Source: Mesorhizobium sp. M00.F.Ca.ET.216.01.1.1 (GTDB lineage: Bacteria > Pseudomonadota > Alphaproteobacteria > Rhizobiales > Rhizobiaceae). Taken from it: 64,000 nt of DNA. The DNA is taken from positions 1 to 64,000 of the forward strand of contig NZ_SADR02000033.1 in NCBI RefSeq assembly GCF_004010325.2. Reading direction: 5' to 3'. The notes under the pieces were generated by a model. The model worked only from the letters and a program-made list of their open reading frames with translations, was not told the DNA's origin and did not search any database. A program made the translations under genes and the position numbers. Positions 16,974 through 25,957 of this stretch are shown here, piece by piece; within the stretch, counting starts at the first letter, position 1, and each line of letters starts with the position of its first letter.

Positions 16974-18800
16974 TTAGGCACCCACGCCCAGCGCCAGCAA
17001 TTCCCGCTCCTCCAGATGGCACAGGATGTCGCTTCCCTTCGACAAGTGGCGCACCGGGGGCTCCAGGACATCGCAGACGCCGGGCTTCCGCACCGGGCAG
17101 CGTGACACGAAGGGGCAACGGTCGGCGCGCGCCAGCACGGCAGCGATGCCGCCATCCGCCTCGGCGGCCTTCTTGTCTAGCCCATCCAGCCAGCCTGTCC
17201 GCAATTCGGGGATCGAGGACACCAGCAGGTCCGAATAGGGGTGCAACGGAGCGGCGCGCATTGAAGCGCCGCTGCCGGCTTCGACCTTGCGTCCGGCGTA
17301 GAGCACCATGACATCGTCGCAGATCGCGCGCACCGTCGACAGGTCATGGCTGATGAACAGATAGGAAAGCTTCAATTCCCTGCGTAACTCGGCCAGCAGG
17401 TCGAGGATCGCCGCGGCGACCACGGTGTCGAGGGCCGACGTCACCTCATCGCACAGAATCAGCGCCGGCTCGGCTGCTAGTGCGCGAGCAAGATTGACGC
17501 GCTGTTTCTGGCCACCGGAAAGCTCGCCCGGAAGGCGCTCGGCCATGTTGGCCGGTAGATGCACGAGATCGAGCAGCTGGCGCACCCTTCTGGTCCGCTC
17601 GGCACCCTTCACGTCATGATAGAAGGTCAGCGGCCGTCCCAGGATCTGCGCGACCGAGCGGGTCGGGTTGAGGGCCGTGTCGGCCATCTGGAAAACGATC
17701 TGGATGTTGCGCAGCTGATCCTTGGAGCGATCTGCCACCGATCCGGCCAGAGTTTCGCCGCGGAACTTCACCCTGCCGCCCGCCGCGGGAAGCAGCCCGG
17801 CGATGACGCGGGCCAGAGTGCTCTTGCCGCAGCCGGACTCGCCAATGACGCCGAGATTCGTCCCCGGCTGCAGGCTGAGGCCGACGTCGTTGAGCACGGT
17901 CACATTCGGCAAGCCGTCCGGGCCGGGCTTGCCGTAGCCCGCGACAAGGCCTTCGACCTCGAGCAAGGGCACGTCCTCAGCCTTTTCGGCAGGCGGAGCG
18001 GCCTGAGCATGCACGGCGGGATTGGCCGCGGCCAGCAGACTGCGGGTATAGGGGCTATGCGCATTCGCGAGGATCTGTTCGGTCGGAGCGCTTTCCTGAA
18101 TGGAGCCGTTGCGCAGCACGATGATGTGGTCGGCGATCTGTGCGACGACCGCAAGATCGTGGGAGACATAGACGCCCGTGGTGTTGCGCTCACGGATCAC
18201 CGACTTGAACGAGCGCAAAACCTCGATCTGGGTGGTAACGTCGAGCGCCGTCGTCGGTTCGTCGAAGATCACCAGCTCCGGTTCAGAGATCAGCGCCATT
18301 GCCGCAGCCAGGCGCTGCAGCTGGCCGCCCGATACCTGGTGCGGATAGCGCGATCCGACCCCTTCGGGATCGGGCAGCGCCAACGCGCGAAACAGCTCCA
18401 CTGCCTTCGCTTCGGCCTCGGCCTTGGGCATCAGCTTGTGGATCATCGCGCTTTCAACAACCTGCGACATGATCGTCCTGGCCGGGTTGAAGGCGGCAGC
18501 CGCGCTTTGTGCGATGTAGCTGACATTGCGGCCGCGGATTTTGGCCTTTTCCGCTTCCGACAGCGACAGGATTTCACGCTCGCCGATCCTGACCGAGCCA
18601 CTGGTGATGCGGCAGCCGCTGCGGGCATAGCCCATCAGCGAAAGCGCGATCGTGGTTTTGCCCGAACCGGATTCGCCGATCAGCGCGACGACTTTTCCTC
18701 GAGGGACGGTAAAGCGGATATCATGGACGATCGGCGTCTCGCGGCCACTGTCGCTGCGGGCGATGACGCGTAGGTTCTTGACTTCGACGAGCTCGGTCAT
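16974..18800 (-). CDS. Dipeptide-type ABC transporter, fused double ATPase (DppD-DppF like)
   Basis: A 608-residue protein with two complete ABC domains. Domain 1: Walker A GESGSGKTT (about 41), signature VSGGQLQRL, Walker B LVIFDEPTTALD. Domain 2: Walker A GESGCGKST (about 331), signature LSGGQKQRVNLARAL, Walker B LILCDEVTSALD. The C-terminal Cys-rich tail CPFVSRCPVRKPGVCDV is the oligopeptide-specific OppF-type end. It drives import through the two permeases upstream; its start overlaps the DppC-like stop by an ATGA. Fusion of D and F subunits is common in rhizobia. Confidence 0.92.
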   Translation of the reverse strand: MTELVEVKNLRVIARSDSGRETPIVHDIRFTVPRGKVVALIGESGSGKTTIALSLMGYARSGCRITSGSVRIGEREILSLSEAEKAKIRGRNVSYIAQSAAAAFNPARTIMSQVVESAMIHKLMPKAEAEAKAVELFRALALPDPEGVGSRYPHQVSGGQLQRLAAAMALISEPELVIFDEPTTALDVTTQIEVLRSFKSVIRERNTTGVYVSHDLAVVAQIADHIIVLRNGSIQESAPTEQILANAHSPYTRSLLAAANPAVHAQAAPPAEKAEDVPLLEVEGLVAGYGKPGPDGLPNVTVLNDVGLSLQPGTNLGVIGESGCGKSTLARVIAGLLPAAGGRVKFRGETLAGSVADRSKDQLRNIQIVFQMADTALNPTRSVAQILGRPLTFYHDVKGAERTRRVRQLLDLVHLPANMAERLPGELSGGQKQRVNLARALAAEPALILCDEVTSALDTVVAAAILDLLAELRRELKLSYLFISHDLSTVRAICDDVMVLYAGRKVEAGSGASMRAAPLHPYSDLLVSSIPELRTGWLDGLDKKAAEADGGIAAVLARADRCPFVSRCPVRKPGVCDVLEPPVRHLSKGSDILCHLEERELLALGVGA

Positions 18801-19663
18801 GGCAGGCGATCCCGCAAACGACGCGGAAGATTGTCAATCGCCAGATTAACGCTGATCGTCAGCGAGGCGATGGCGAGCGACGGCATGATCACGGCGGGAG
18901 CGCCATAGGCCAGGCCGGACACGTTCTCGCGCACCAGCGCGCCCCAGTCGGCGTTGGGCGGCTGCACGCCCAGACCTAGGAAGCTGAGGCCGCTCAGCAG
19001 AAGCACGATGAACACGAAGCGCAGGCCGAAATCCGCCAGAACCGGCCCGATCATGTTGGGCAGGATCTCCTCACGAACCGTATAGAAGAAGCCTTCGCCG
19101 CGGGCCTTGGCGACCTGCACGAAATCGAGTTCGTTGATATTGACGGCGAGCGCACGCGCGATGCGGAAAGAGCCAGGGAAATAAAGAAAAGCGAGCGTCC
19201 CCACCAGCACCGGGAGCGAACTGCCGATCGCCGCGATGATGACGAGACCGAACATCAGATGCGGGATCGCAATCAGCGCATCAATGCCACGGCTGACGAT
19301 GGTATCGAACCAGCCCCCCAGCACCGCGCTGATCATGCCGAGTGCGACGCCGATGGTGCAGGCGATGAAGGCGGCCGCGATCGAGACGCCGACCGTGTAT
19401 CGCGCGCCGAGAATGATGCGGCTCAGCATGTCGCGACCCAGATAGTCGGTGCCGAGCAGATAGTCGCGGCTCGGCGAGGTGAACACGTCCATGCTGACGA
19501 TCTTGCCGATCGGGTACGGCGCAAGCCAGGGACCGACGAGTGCAATGACGACCCAAAACAGTATGATGCAGAAGCAGATCGCACCGACCATGGAGATGGT
19601 CAGGCTGCCTGCGCCAAGCATCCTTCGTCGGGTCTCGGGAATGGTATCCGTGTGCTTGGTCAT
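18797..19663 (-). CDS. Dipeptide-type ABC transporter permease, DppC like
   Basis: A 288-residue inner-membrane permease. N-terminal hydrophobic segment SMVGAICFCIILFWVVIALV, then the DppC landmarks YLLGTDYLGRDMLSRIILGAR and the EAA-type coupling loop ARGEGFFYTVREEILPN, and late LSFLGLGVQPPNADWG. Start at 19663 (MTKHTDTIP) overlaps the DppB-like stop by an ATGA, so translation is coupled. It pairs with the DppB-like protein to form the channel. Confidence 0.92.
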   Translation of the reverse strand: MTKHTDTIPETRRRMLGAGSLTISMVGAICFCIILFWVVIALVGPWLAPYPIGKIVSMDVFTSPSRDYLLGTDYLGRDMLSRIILGARYTVGVSIAAAFIACTIGVALGMISAVLGGWFDTIVSRGIDALIAIPHLMFGLVIIAAIGSSLPVLVGTLAFLYFPGSFRIARALAVNINELDFVQVAKARGEGFFYTVREEILPNMIGPVLADFGLRFVFIVLLLSGLSFLGLGVQPPNADWGALVRENVSGLAYGAPAVIMPSLAIASLTISVNLAIDNLPRRLRDRLP

Positions 19664-20607
19664 TTGTATCGCAGACGCGGGTTGGCGAGTATCGCGCATA
19701 TGTCGGCTACCGTTACGAGCGCGAGATAGCCGAAGCAGAAGATCATCGCGCAGGTTTGAATGAGGGGCATGTCGCGGGTGGCAACCCCGTCCACCATGAG
19801 CTTGGCAATGCCCGGGTAGTTGAAGATGGTTTCGATGATGATGACGCCGCCAAGCAGGTAGGACAGGCTGAGCGCCACCGCATTGGCGATCGGTCCGATC
19901 GCGTTGGGCAGAGCGTGGGTCAGCACCGAACGAACCCGGCCGGCGCCCTTGAGCCTGGCCATCTCGACGAATGGCTGGCCGAGCGTGTCGATCAATGCAG
20001 CGCGGGTCATGCGGATCATCTGGGCCGATACGACGAAACTCAGACTGATGACCGGCATGGCGAAGACGCGCAACAATTCGCCCAGCGAGTGAACGTCGTT
20101 GGCGAAGGAAAGTGCCGGGAACCAGTGCAGGTGCACGGCAAAGATCAATACCGCAATGGTTGCGACCATGAATTCCGGCACCGACACCACCGCGATCGTG
20201 GCAAAACTGACGAGGCGGTCATAGAGCGTATTTCGCCACATTGCCGCGGTGATCCCCAAAGTAAGGGCAATCGGAACGGAAAAGGCGGCGGTGACGGCGG
20301 CAAGCAGCAGGGTATTGTGCAGGCGGCCGCCGATCAGCGTGACGATGGGAACATCGTTGACCAGGGAGGTGCCGGGATTGCCCGTCATCATCCCGCCCAG
20401 CCAGAAAATGTAGCGAAGCACCGCAGGCTGATCGAGATGCATGGCCTTGCGCAGGCCGGCCACCGCTTCAGGCGTGGCGGCTTGACCCAGGACGATCTGG
20501 GCCACATCGCCCGGCAGCATATTGGTTGCCACGAAGACAACCACCGAAACGATCAGCAGCGTCAGAACGGCCACGCCGAGACGGGCCATGATCATGCGCG
20601 TTATCAT
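19660..20607 (-). CDS. Dipeptide-type ABC transporter permease, DppB like
   Basis: A 315-residue permease with the family N-terminus MITRMIMARLGVAVLTLLIV, the following ATNMLPGDVAQ, the GNPGTSLVNDVPIV loop and the coupling helix RLKGAGRVRSVLTHALPN. About six hydrophobic segments. The ATG at 20607 fits the family length. It lies 67 bases after the binding-protein gene, with which it is cotranscribed. Confidence 0.92.
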   Translation of the reverse strand: MITRMIMARLGVAVLTLLIVSVVVFVATNMLPGDVAQIVLGQAATPEAVAGLRKAMHLDQPAVLRYIFWLGGMMTGNPGTSLVNDVPIVTLIGGRLHNTLLLAAVTAAFSVPIALTLGITAAMWRNTLYDRLVSFATIAVVSVPEFMVATIAVLIFAVHLHWFPALSFANDVHSLGELLRVFAMPVISLSFVVSAQMIRMTRAALIDTLGQPFVEMARLKGAGRVRSVLTHALPNAIGPIANAVALSLSYLLGGVIIIETIFNYPGIAKLMVDGVATRDMPLIQTCAMIFCFGYLALVTVADICAILANPRLRYK

Positions 20608-20674
20608 GCCATGCGACTCCAGCGGAATGCGGGCGAAGCGCGGGTGGCAATCCACCCGCGCCGGATCGGTTGCG

Positions 20675-22288
20675 TCAAGCTTCGAGCCAGACGTTTTCCG
20701 AGAACGCAAAGCCCATCATACCACCGGTGGCCATCGGCTTCAGCCCCTTGAGCTTGGAGCTATGAGCGTCAATGTTGCTGATGAAGACCGGGATCGCGAC
20801 GCCGCTCTCCTCGTGCGCCATCTTCTGCAGCTCGCCGTACATCTCCTTGCGCTTGGCGTCGTCGCGTTCCTTTCGCGCCTCGACGAGGATCTTGTCGAAA
20901 CGCTCGCTCTTCCAGTGAGATTCGTTCCAGGGCGCGCTCGACGTGTAGAGCAGCGAGAACAGGATATCGGCGGTCGGGCGAGGATTGATGTTGCCGAAAC
21001 AGATGGGCGCCTTCAGCCAATAGTTCGACCAGTAGCCGTCCGCCGGGACCTTCTGGACGTCGATGTTCAAGCCGATTTCGCTGGCTGCTTGCTGGATGAG
21101 GACAGCCATGTCTACCGACTGCGACGCTGCGGTTGACGCGACGATCGGGATTTTGGCGCCGATGAGACCTGACTTGGCAAGCAGTGATTTTGCTTTGTCT
21201 GGATCGTATGGCCGTTGTGGCAATTCGGCGTTGTAGAAACGGTTGCTGGGAGGGACGGGCTGGTCGTTTGCCACCTCAGCATATCCGCGGAACACAGCCG
21301 TCTTGATCTGCTCGCGGTCGAGCAGCAACTTCATCGCCTCCACGAAATTCGGATCGCTGCCGGGCGCTGTGTCCAGCCGCATGTTCAAGTCGGTATAGTT
21401 GCCGGCCGTTGTCGTCAGGAGGTCGAAACTGCCGGCCTGCTTGACCAGTTGCGACGAGCGCGGATCGATCGAGCCGATGAGCGCGACATCCCCCGACAGC
21501 AAGGCATTCACGCGGGCGTTTTCGTCGGCGATGGCGAAGAATTCGACCTGGTCGAGATAGGGCCCGGTGCCTTTCCAGTAGTTCTCGTTGCGCACAGCGA
21601 CCGAATGCACGCCCGGCTGAAACTCCTTGCACTTGAAGGCGCCGGTGCCGTTTGCCGTGGTGAAGTCGGTTGTGCCGGCCTTGACGATCAGGAAATGGAA
21701 GGTGCCGAGGATGACGGGAAGATCCGAATTCGGCCCGGTCAGAACGATGGTGACCTCATTGTCTGAGGTCTTCTTGACCTCGGCGATCTGGTCGGCAAGC
21801 GACTTGGCCTTCGAACCGATCGCGGGATCCTTGTGTCGGTTGAGCGAGTAGACAACGTCGTCCGGACCGAACGTAGAGCCATCGTGGAACGTCACGCCCT
21901 TGCGCAGCTTTACAGTCCACGTGACCGCATCATTCGTGTCGAAGCTCTCCGCCAGTTCCATTTGCGCCGAGAGCTTGTCGTCGAGGCTGGTGAGTCCGTT
22001 GTAGAAGCTGGTGCAGCGCACATAGTCGGTGGACAGCGACTGTTTGGCCGGGTCGAGCGTGTCGGTGGTGCCGCTGGAGTAGCCGGCAGCGCGGATGCTG
22101 CCGCCTTTCTTCGGCGTGTCGGCGTAGGCCTTGGTGGCGTGGCCAAGGACCGAGCCAGCCAACGCCGCTCCCATGCCGCCAGCCAAAAGCATGCCGAGAA
22201 GCTCGCGCCGCGTGGCGCCGCGGCGGATGGCGTTTTCAATGCGGTCGGTGTCGGTCGGACGCAGGATCTTGTCAAAGTCGGGTTTCAT
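20675..22288 (-). CDS. ABC transporter substrate-binding protein, family 5 (dipeptide/opine/amine type)
   Basis: A 537-residue periplasmic binding protein. The N-terminus has a twin-arginine-like signal (ATRRELLGMLLAGG followed by a hydrophobic stretch ending near AYADT). Family 5 landmarks: SFYNGLTSLDDKL, the LRKGVTFHDGSTFGPDDVVYS box and TGTGAFKCKE-like segment. AAAGG precedes the ATG at 22288. Peptides, nickel, opines or polyamine-like compounds are the usual ligands. Surrounding oxidase and HAD genes favour an amino-acid derivative over a plain peptide; that is inference. Confidence 0.9.
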   Translation of the reverse strand: MKPDFDKILRPTDTDRIENAIRRGATRRELLGMLLAGGMGAALAGSVLGHATKAYADTPKKGGSIRAAGYSSGTTDTLDPAKQSLSTDYVRCTSFYNGLTSLDDKLSAQMELAESFDTNDAVTWTVKLRKGVTFHDGSTFGPDDVVYSLNRHKDPAIGSKAKSLADQIAEVKKTSDNEVTIVLTGPNSDLPVILGTFHFLIVKAGTTDFTTANGTGAFKCKEFQPGVHSVAVRNENYWKGTGPYLDQVEFFAIADENARVNALLSGDVALIGSIDPRSSQLVKQAGSFDLLTTTAGNYTDLNMRLDTAPGSDPNFVEAMKLLLDREQIKTAVFRGYAEVANDQPVPPSNRFYNAELPQRPYDPDKAKSLLAKSGLIGAKIPIVASTAASQSVDMAVLIQQAASEIGLNIDVQKVPADGYWSNYWLKAPICFGNINPRPTADILFSLLYTSSAPWNESHWKSERFDKILVEARKERDDAKRKEMYGELQKMAHEESGVAIPVFISNIDAHSSKLKGLKPMATGGMMGFAFSENVWLEA

Positions 22289-22485
22289 CGTGTCAGCCTT
22301 TCGTTGATCCGGCCGGCCAAAATTTGGCACGCGTACCGGAGGACCATTCTGGTTCATTTTTAAGCGCCGCAAGACGACGCAGGCGATGACATTCAGTGTG
22401 GCCGTGTTCCCATCATTCCCATTCCTTCTTTCCCCTGTTGGTTTTGTTCGGCGCTGTTGTTTTTATTGTTGCAGCGGCGGCAATT

Positions 22486-22521
22486 GTCCGCCCGCTGGGT
22501 AGGCTAGCATGCTGGGCGGAC
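22486..22521. repeat. Inverted repeat between the HAD and binding-protein genes
   Basis: GTCCGCCC at 22486-22493 and GGGCGGAC at 22514-22521 can form an 8-bp stem with a 20-base loop, right after the HAD stop on the minus strand and before the importer gene. There is no U-rich tail directly after it, so it is a weak terminator candidate; it may instead temper expression of the transporter or stabilise an mRNA end. Confidence 0.4.
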
Positions 22522-22525
22522 GACC

Positions 22526-23248
22526 TCAGGCGACCTGGGTCAGGTGCCTTCCGTCGACCGCATCGGCCAGTTCGGCAAGTGTCGAGTAATGGAAGTCGGG
22601 TGTGGTGAGCCTGGCAGGTTCGAGTGTGCCGCCAGACCCCTTCCGCCCCTTTCGCCGTTCGATCCAGCACACGGTGTAGCCGAGTTCGCGCGCCACGCCG
22701 ATGTCGTGATACTGGCTCTGCGCCACATGCAGGATGTCCTTCAGGCCAAAGCCCCATGCGCTGATGCGGCCGCGGGCAAACGCGAAGAATTGCGGGTTCG
22801 GCTTTTCCAGGCCGACATCGTCGACGGTGACGGTGAGATCGAACGGGTTGCCGAGCGTTCGCGAAAAATGCGCCAGCGCCCAGTTCTGCGCGTTGGTCAT
22901 GGCGACCAGCTTGTACCGCTTGCGCAGGCGGGCAAGCGCCTCGACCGAATCCGCAAAGGCTGGCCAATCCTTGACGGATTGGCGCAGGCCTTGCGCTGCC
23001 TCATCCGTTGCCGGCAAACCAAGCGCCCGAGCGATTTCGAGGTAGCAGCGGACGAGATCGTCCGGAAACAGGCCAGCTCCAGGCATGGCGCGCGCCTTGC
23101 GATAGGCGGTCAGCACCGTTTCACCGTCGACCGACAGACCTGCCCTTTCCACGACACCCTGCACGTAGCTGGCAATGCCCGTCTCGAAATCGATCAAGGT
23201 TCCAACGACGTCGAAGGTCAGCACTTTGAAGTCAGTTTTCACGTGCAT
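22526..23248 (-). CDS. HAD hydrolase, haloacid dehalogenase type II (second copy)
   Basis: A 240-residue HAD-superfamily protein. Motif I is LTFDVVGTLIDFE with the nucleophile near residue 12, motif II KLVAMTNAQNW, motifs III/IV in LEKPNPQFFAFARG and HVAQSQYHDIGVAREL. It heads the importer operon 237 bases upstream of the binding-protein gene. It has the same branch and likely role as the gene at 11552, though sequence identity by eye is low outside the motifs. Start at 23248 is chosen because the core fold begins MHVKTDFKVLTFD. Confidence 0.82.
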   Translation of the reverse strand: MHVKTDFKVLTFDVVGTLIDFETGIASYVQGVVERAGLSVDGETVLTAYRKARAMPGAGLFPDDLVRCYLEIARALGLPATDEAAQGLRQSVKDWPAFADSVEALARLRKRYKLVAMTNAQNWALAHFSRTLGNPFDLTVTVDDVGLEKPNPQFFAFARGRISAWGFGLKDILHVAQSQYHDIGVARELGYTVCWIERRKGRKGSGGTLEPARLTTPDFHYSTLAELADAVDGRHLTQVA

Positions 23249-23542
23249 GCGCCTTTCTTCCGAGGGGCTGCTATCTTTCGAGCTTATGGCATCCGGACGG
23301 CTTGAAAGGCTGAAGAGATGGCGTTTCACGGCAGAGAATTCTGAACTGACGGCGAAGTCGCAATATTGAGCGGCGCCTGCGTCCCCGGTTGTCGTCCAGC
23401 GATCTCGTGCGGAAGCCGCGGGACGATTTCGACCAAATGTCGCGGCCGATCGAGGTAGGATCGTTGGGATAACCCGATGATTTCGACACCCGTTTCTCCA
23501 ATTTCACAGGCTGGTCAAAGAAATGTTGGAAGCGCGCAGGTG

Positions 23543-25600
23543 TCAAAGCCGCGAACACAATCGATATGCTTCATAAATCGACGAATATATATCTCTGCTG
23601 GAAACTGCATCACCGATACGGTGCAAACTGAATTTTCCAGAATTAGGACTCCCCACCGACAAGCTGTCGTGGCTACTATCTTGGAAAAATACGCCCGATA
23701 GCCCGCCGTTTGCCGAGCCGGCTCTCAAGTCCTGGAAAACTTCTTCTACGGGAATGGTTCCATTTTCGATGACCACCTGCGAGGTGACTAAGCTCGTTTC
23801 CGCGCCGGTCAGTTCGTTGCGGAAGATGGCTGTCAAGCCATTGCCCCGACGGGCAACCTTGGTCAGCTTGACATCAACCATGGTCCGAATGCCTAGCTCC
23901 GAGAGGAGCTTGCGGAAGCTCGCCCTTTCTGGATACGGCATCTCCACCGCCAGGGCGTCATCAGGGGTCACGATACAGACCCCCTTCCCTTGCCGTGCAA
24001 GGTGGAGCGCGCAGGATGGTGCCGCCTGGCGCCCGGTCCCATCATAGATGAGGATATCGTCCTTGCCGGGTAGCGCACCGGTCAGCAGATCCCAAACACT
24101 GTCGCAGAGTTCAGACCCCTCCAGCCAATCCATATCGGGAATGCCGCCAGTTGCGACCACAACGACGTCTGGGTCTTCAGCAAGCACTGTGTCAGCGTCG
24201 GCATAAGTGTTCAGGCGAACATCGACGCCGAGGCGCTCGAGCTCGTTCACCCGCCAGTCCACGATACCAAGCAGATCCCTTCGCTCCGCCGCGGACGCAG
24301 CGACCAGGATCTGCCCTCCAAGTTTCGCGCCCGCCTCGAACATGATGACAAAATGTCCCCGCTCGGCAGATACTCTGGCTGCTTCCAGACCTGCCGGCCC
24401 GCCGCCCACGACAACGACCCTTTTGGGGCTGGCGGCACGATCGATGGTGGAGCTCAGCGTCGTCTCTCGACCGCTCACCGGATTGTGGATGCAATTCACC
24501 TTCTTATAGAGACAGTAGGTAGCGCCAACGCATGGACGGATCCGCTCCTCCTCGCCTCGCAGGATCTTGTTGACGATCTCCGGGTCGGCGATGTGCGCCC
24601 GCGTCATGCCTATCAGGTCGACAATATTCTCCCGGATCGCATGGCGAGCGGTCGCCACATCCCTGATGCCTGCCGCATGAAGCAGGGGAAGTCTCGTCTC
24701 CTTCCTGAACTGTGCGACTTGCGGCAGGAACGGGGCACTGCGCTGAAACATGCCGGGCATGTTGTGCTCGGCCAGCACAAGGTCCGTATCCATGCGCCCG
24801 TAGATGCAGTTGAAGAAATCTACGTGCCCCTCCCTCTCGAACAGGCGGGCAAGCGCGAGACAGTCGTCAAAGTCCGAACCTTCGTCAGTGCCCTCGTCGA
24901 TCGCGAAACGAATGCCGACAATCATGTCGTCACCGACAGCCTTGCGGATCGCCTCGTGAACCATCAGGCCAAACCGCGCCCTGTTTTCCACGGAGCCGCC
25001 ATAGGAGTCGGAGCGCTTGTTGGTCCTCGGCGAGAGAAACTGACCGATCAGATGGCCACCCGTTACGGTTTCGACACCATCGAGGCCGCCTTCACGGCAC
25101 CGGACAGCGGCAGAGGCGTAGTCCCTGGTGATGCGCCTGATATCCGCCTCATCCATTTCCTTCGGAAAGTTTCGGTTGCGCGTCTCGCGGATCCGTGACG
25201 GCGCAATCGCCGGCAACCAGTTCCCTGCATATGCCGTTGCCCGCCTGCCCAAATGTGAGACCTGGGACATCACGGCCACGCCATGTTGATGGATGCGTCG
25301 CGCCAAGGACTGCAGATGCGGGATGATCTCGTCGGTGGACAGGTTGAGCTGCCCGCCGCCCCAGCTAGAGTCGGGAGAGGTCATTGCCGAGCCGCCGATC
25401 ATCGTCATGGCGAGGCCGCCACGCGCTTTCTCTTCGTGGTAGCGTTGATATCGCTCCAGCGGCATCCCGCTCTCATCCAGCATCGAGGCGTGGCTGGTGC
25501 TGATCACGCGGTTGCGGAACTCCAGCTTCTTAAGCCGGAACGGACTGAGAAGTGGGTCGACGCTTGTCCCCGAGGTCTGGCCTGCCGAGAGGTGGTTCAT
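23543..25600 (-). CDS. NADH:flavin oxidoreductase with FMN, Fe-S and FAD/NAD domains
   Basis: A 685-residue enzyme of the trimethylamine dehydrogenase/2,4-dienoyl-CoA reductase/N-methylproline demethylase group. Residues 1-370 are an old-yellow-enzyme barrel (PFRLKKLEFRNRVISTSH, SQVSHLGRRA, TVTGGHLIGQFLSP). Cysteines in CVGATYCLYKKVNCIHN form the Fe-S site. Then a pyridine-nucleotide domain begins VVVVGGGPAGLEAARVSAE. Members demethylate N-methyl amino acids or reduce enoyl compounds. The usual metal site has a further upstream Cys that looks merged here. AGGAAGA before 25600 supports this start. Confidence 0.85.
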   Translation of the reverse strand: MNHLSAGQTSGTSVDPLLSPFRLKKLEFRNRVISTSHASMLDESGMPLERYQRYHEEKARGGLAMTMIGGSAMTSPDSSWGGGQLNLSTDEIIPHLQSLARRIHQHGVAVMSQVSHLGRRATAYAGNWLPAIAPSRIRETRNRNFPKEMDEADIRRITRDYASAAVRCREGGLDGVETVTGGHLIGQFLSPRTNKRSDSYGGSVENRARFGLMVHEAIRKAVGDDMIVGIRFAIDEGTDEGSDFDDCLALARLFEREGHVDFFNCIYGRMDTDLVLAEHNMPGMFQRSAPFLPQVAQFRKETRLPLLHAAGIRDVATARHAIRENIVDLIGMTRAHIADPEIVNKILRGEEERIRPCVGATYCLYKKVNCIHNPVSGRETTLSSTIDRAASPKRVVVVGGGPAGLEAARVSAERGHFVIMFEAGAKLGGQILVAASAAERRDLLGIVDWRVNELERLGVDVRLNTYADADTVLAEDPDVVVVATGGIPDMDWLEGSELCDSVWDLLTGALPGKDDILIYDGTGRQAAPSCALHLARQGKGVCIVTPDDALAVEMPYPERASFRKLLSELGIRTMVDVKLTKVARRGNGLTAIFRNELTGAETSLVTSQVVIENGTIPVEEVFQDLRAGSANGGLSGVFFQDSSHDSLSVGSPNSGKFSLHRIGDAVSSRDIYSSIYEAYRLCSRL

Positions 25601-25957
25601 TGGCGTCTTCCTGCATTCAGGGCAACCCCGGGCCATCAGGGGGCACATCGCGCTTCGGGCTGTTCGAGCGCGCCCTGCGGGCCGCTCGAACAGCACCACT
25701 TCGGTCATGGTTGTACATTTCGGAGCAGTTCAGAAGCTTGAAAAAGCTCATGACGGTATATGCTGTGGTTATGACCACAGTTCTCCGGTCGCCTCTTGTG
25801 CGTCATGGTGTTTCGCAAACAGTGTCAGATTTCTGGGCCCAAAGCGCCGGGCTTGCCCTGTTCTGTTTCGCTTTTCGGTTATATGATTTTCGTCAGGGTG
25901 GATGAAAAACGTATGCCATCTGAAGAATGATGACGCGACGCGGGACGTGGTGGTCGA
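25601..25957. promoter_or_regulatory. Divergent promoter region with an operator-like palindrome
   Basis: 357 bases between the flavin oxidoreductase and a LysR gene. At 25763-25780 there is CTGTGGT-TATG-ACCACAG, a 7-base-arm palindrome with a 4-base centre. It is about 163 bases before the oxidoreductase ATG and 178 before the LysR ATG, a plausible regulator site for both. The rest shows no gene. Confidence 0.5.

Noticed and set aside
17559..18773. A 404-residue plus-strand frame opposite the double ABC ATPase
   Set aside because: Shadow of the ABC gene, composed of low-complexity Arg/Asp/Gly sequence.
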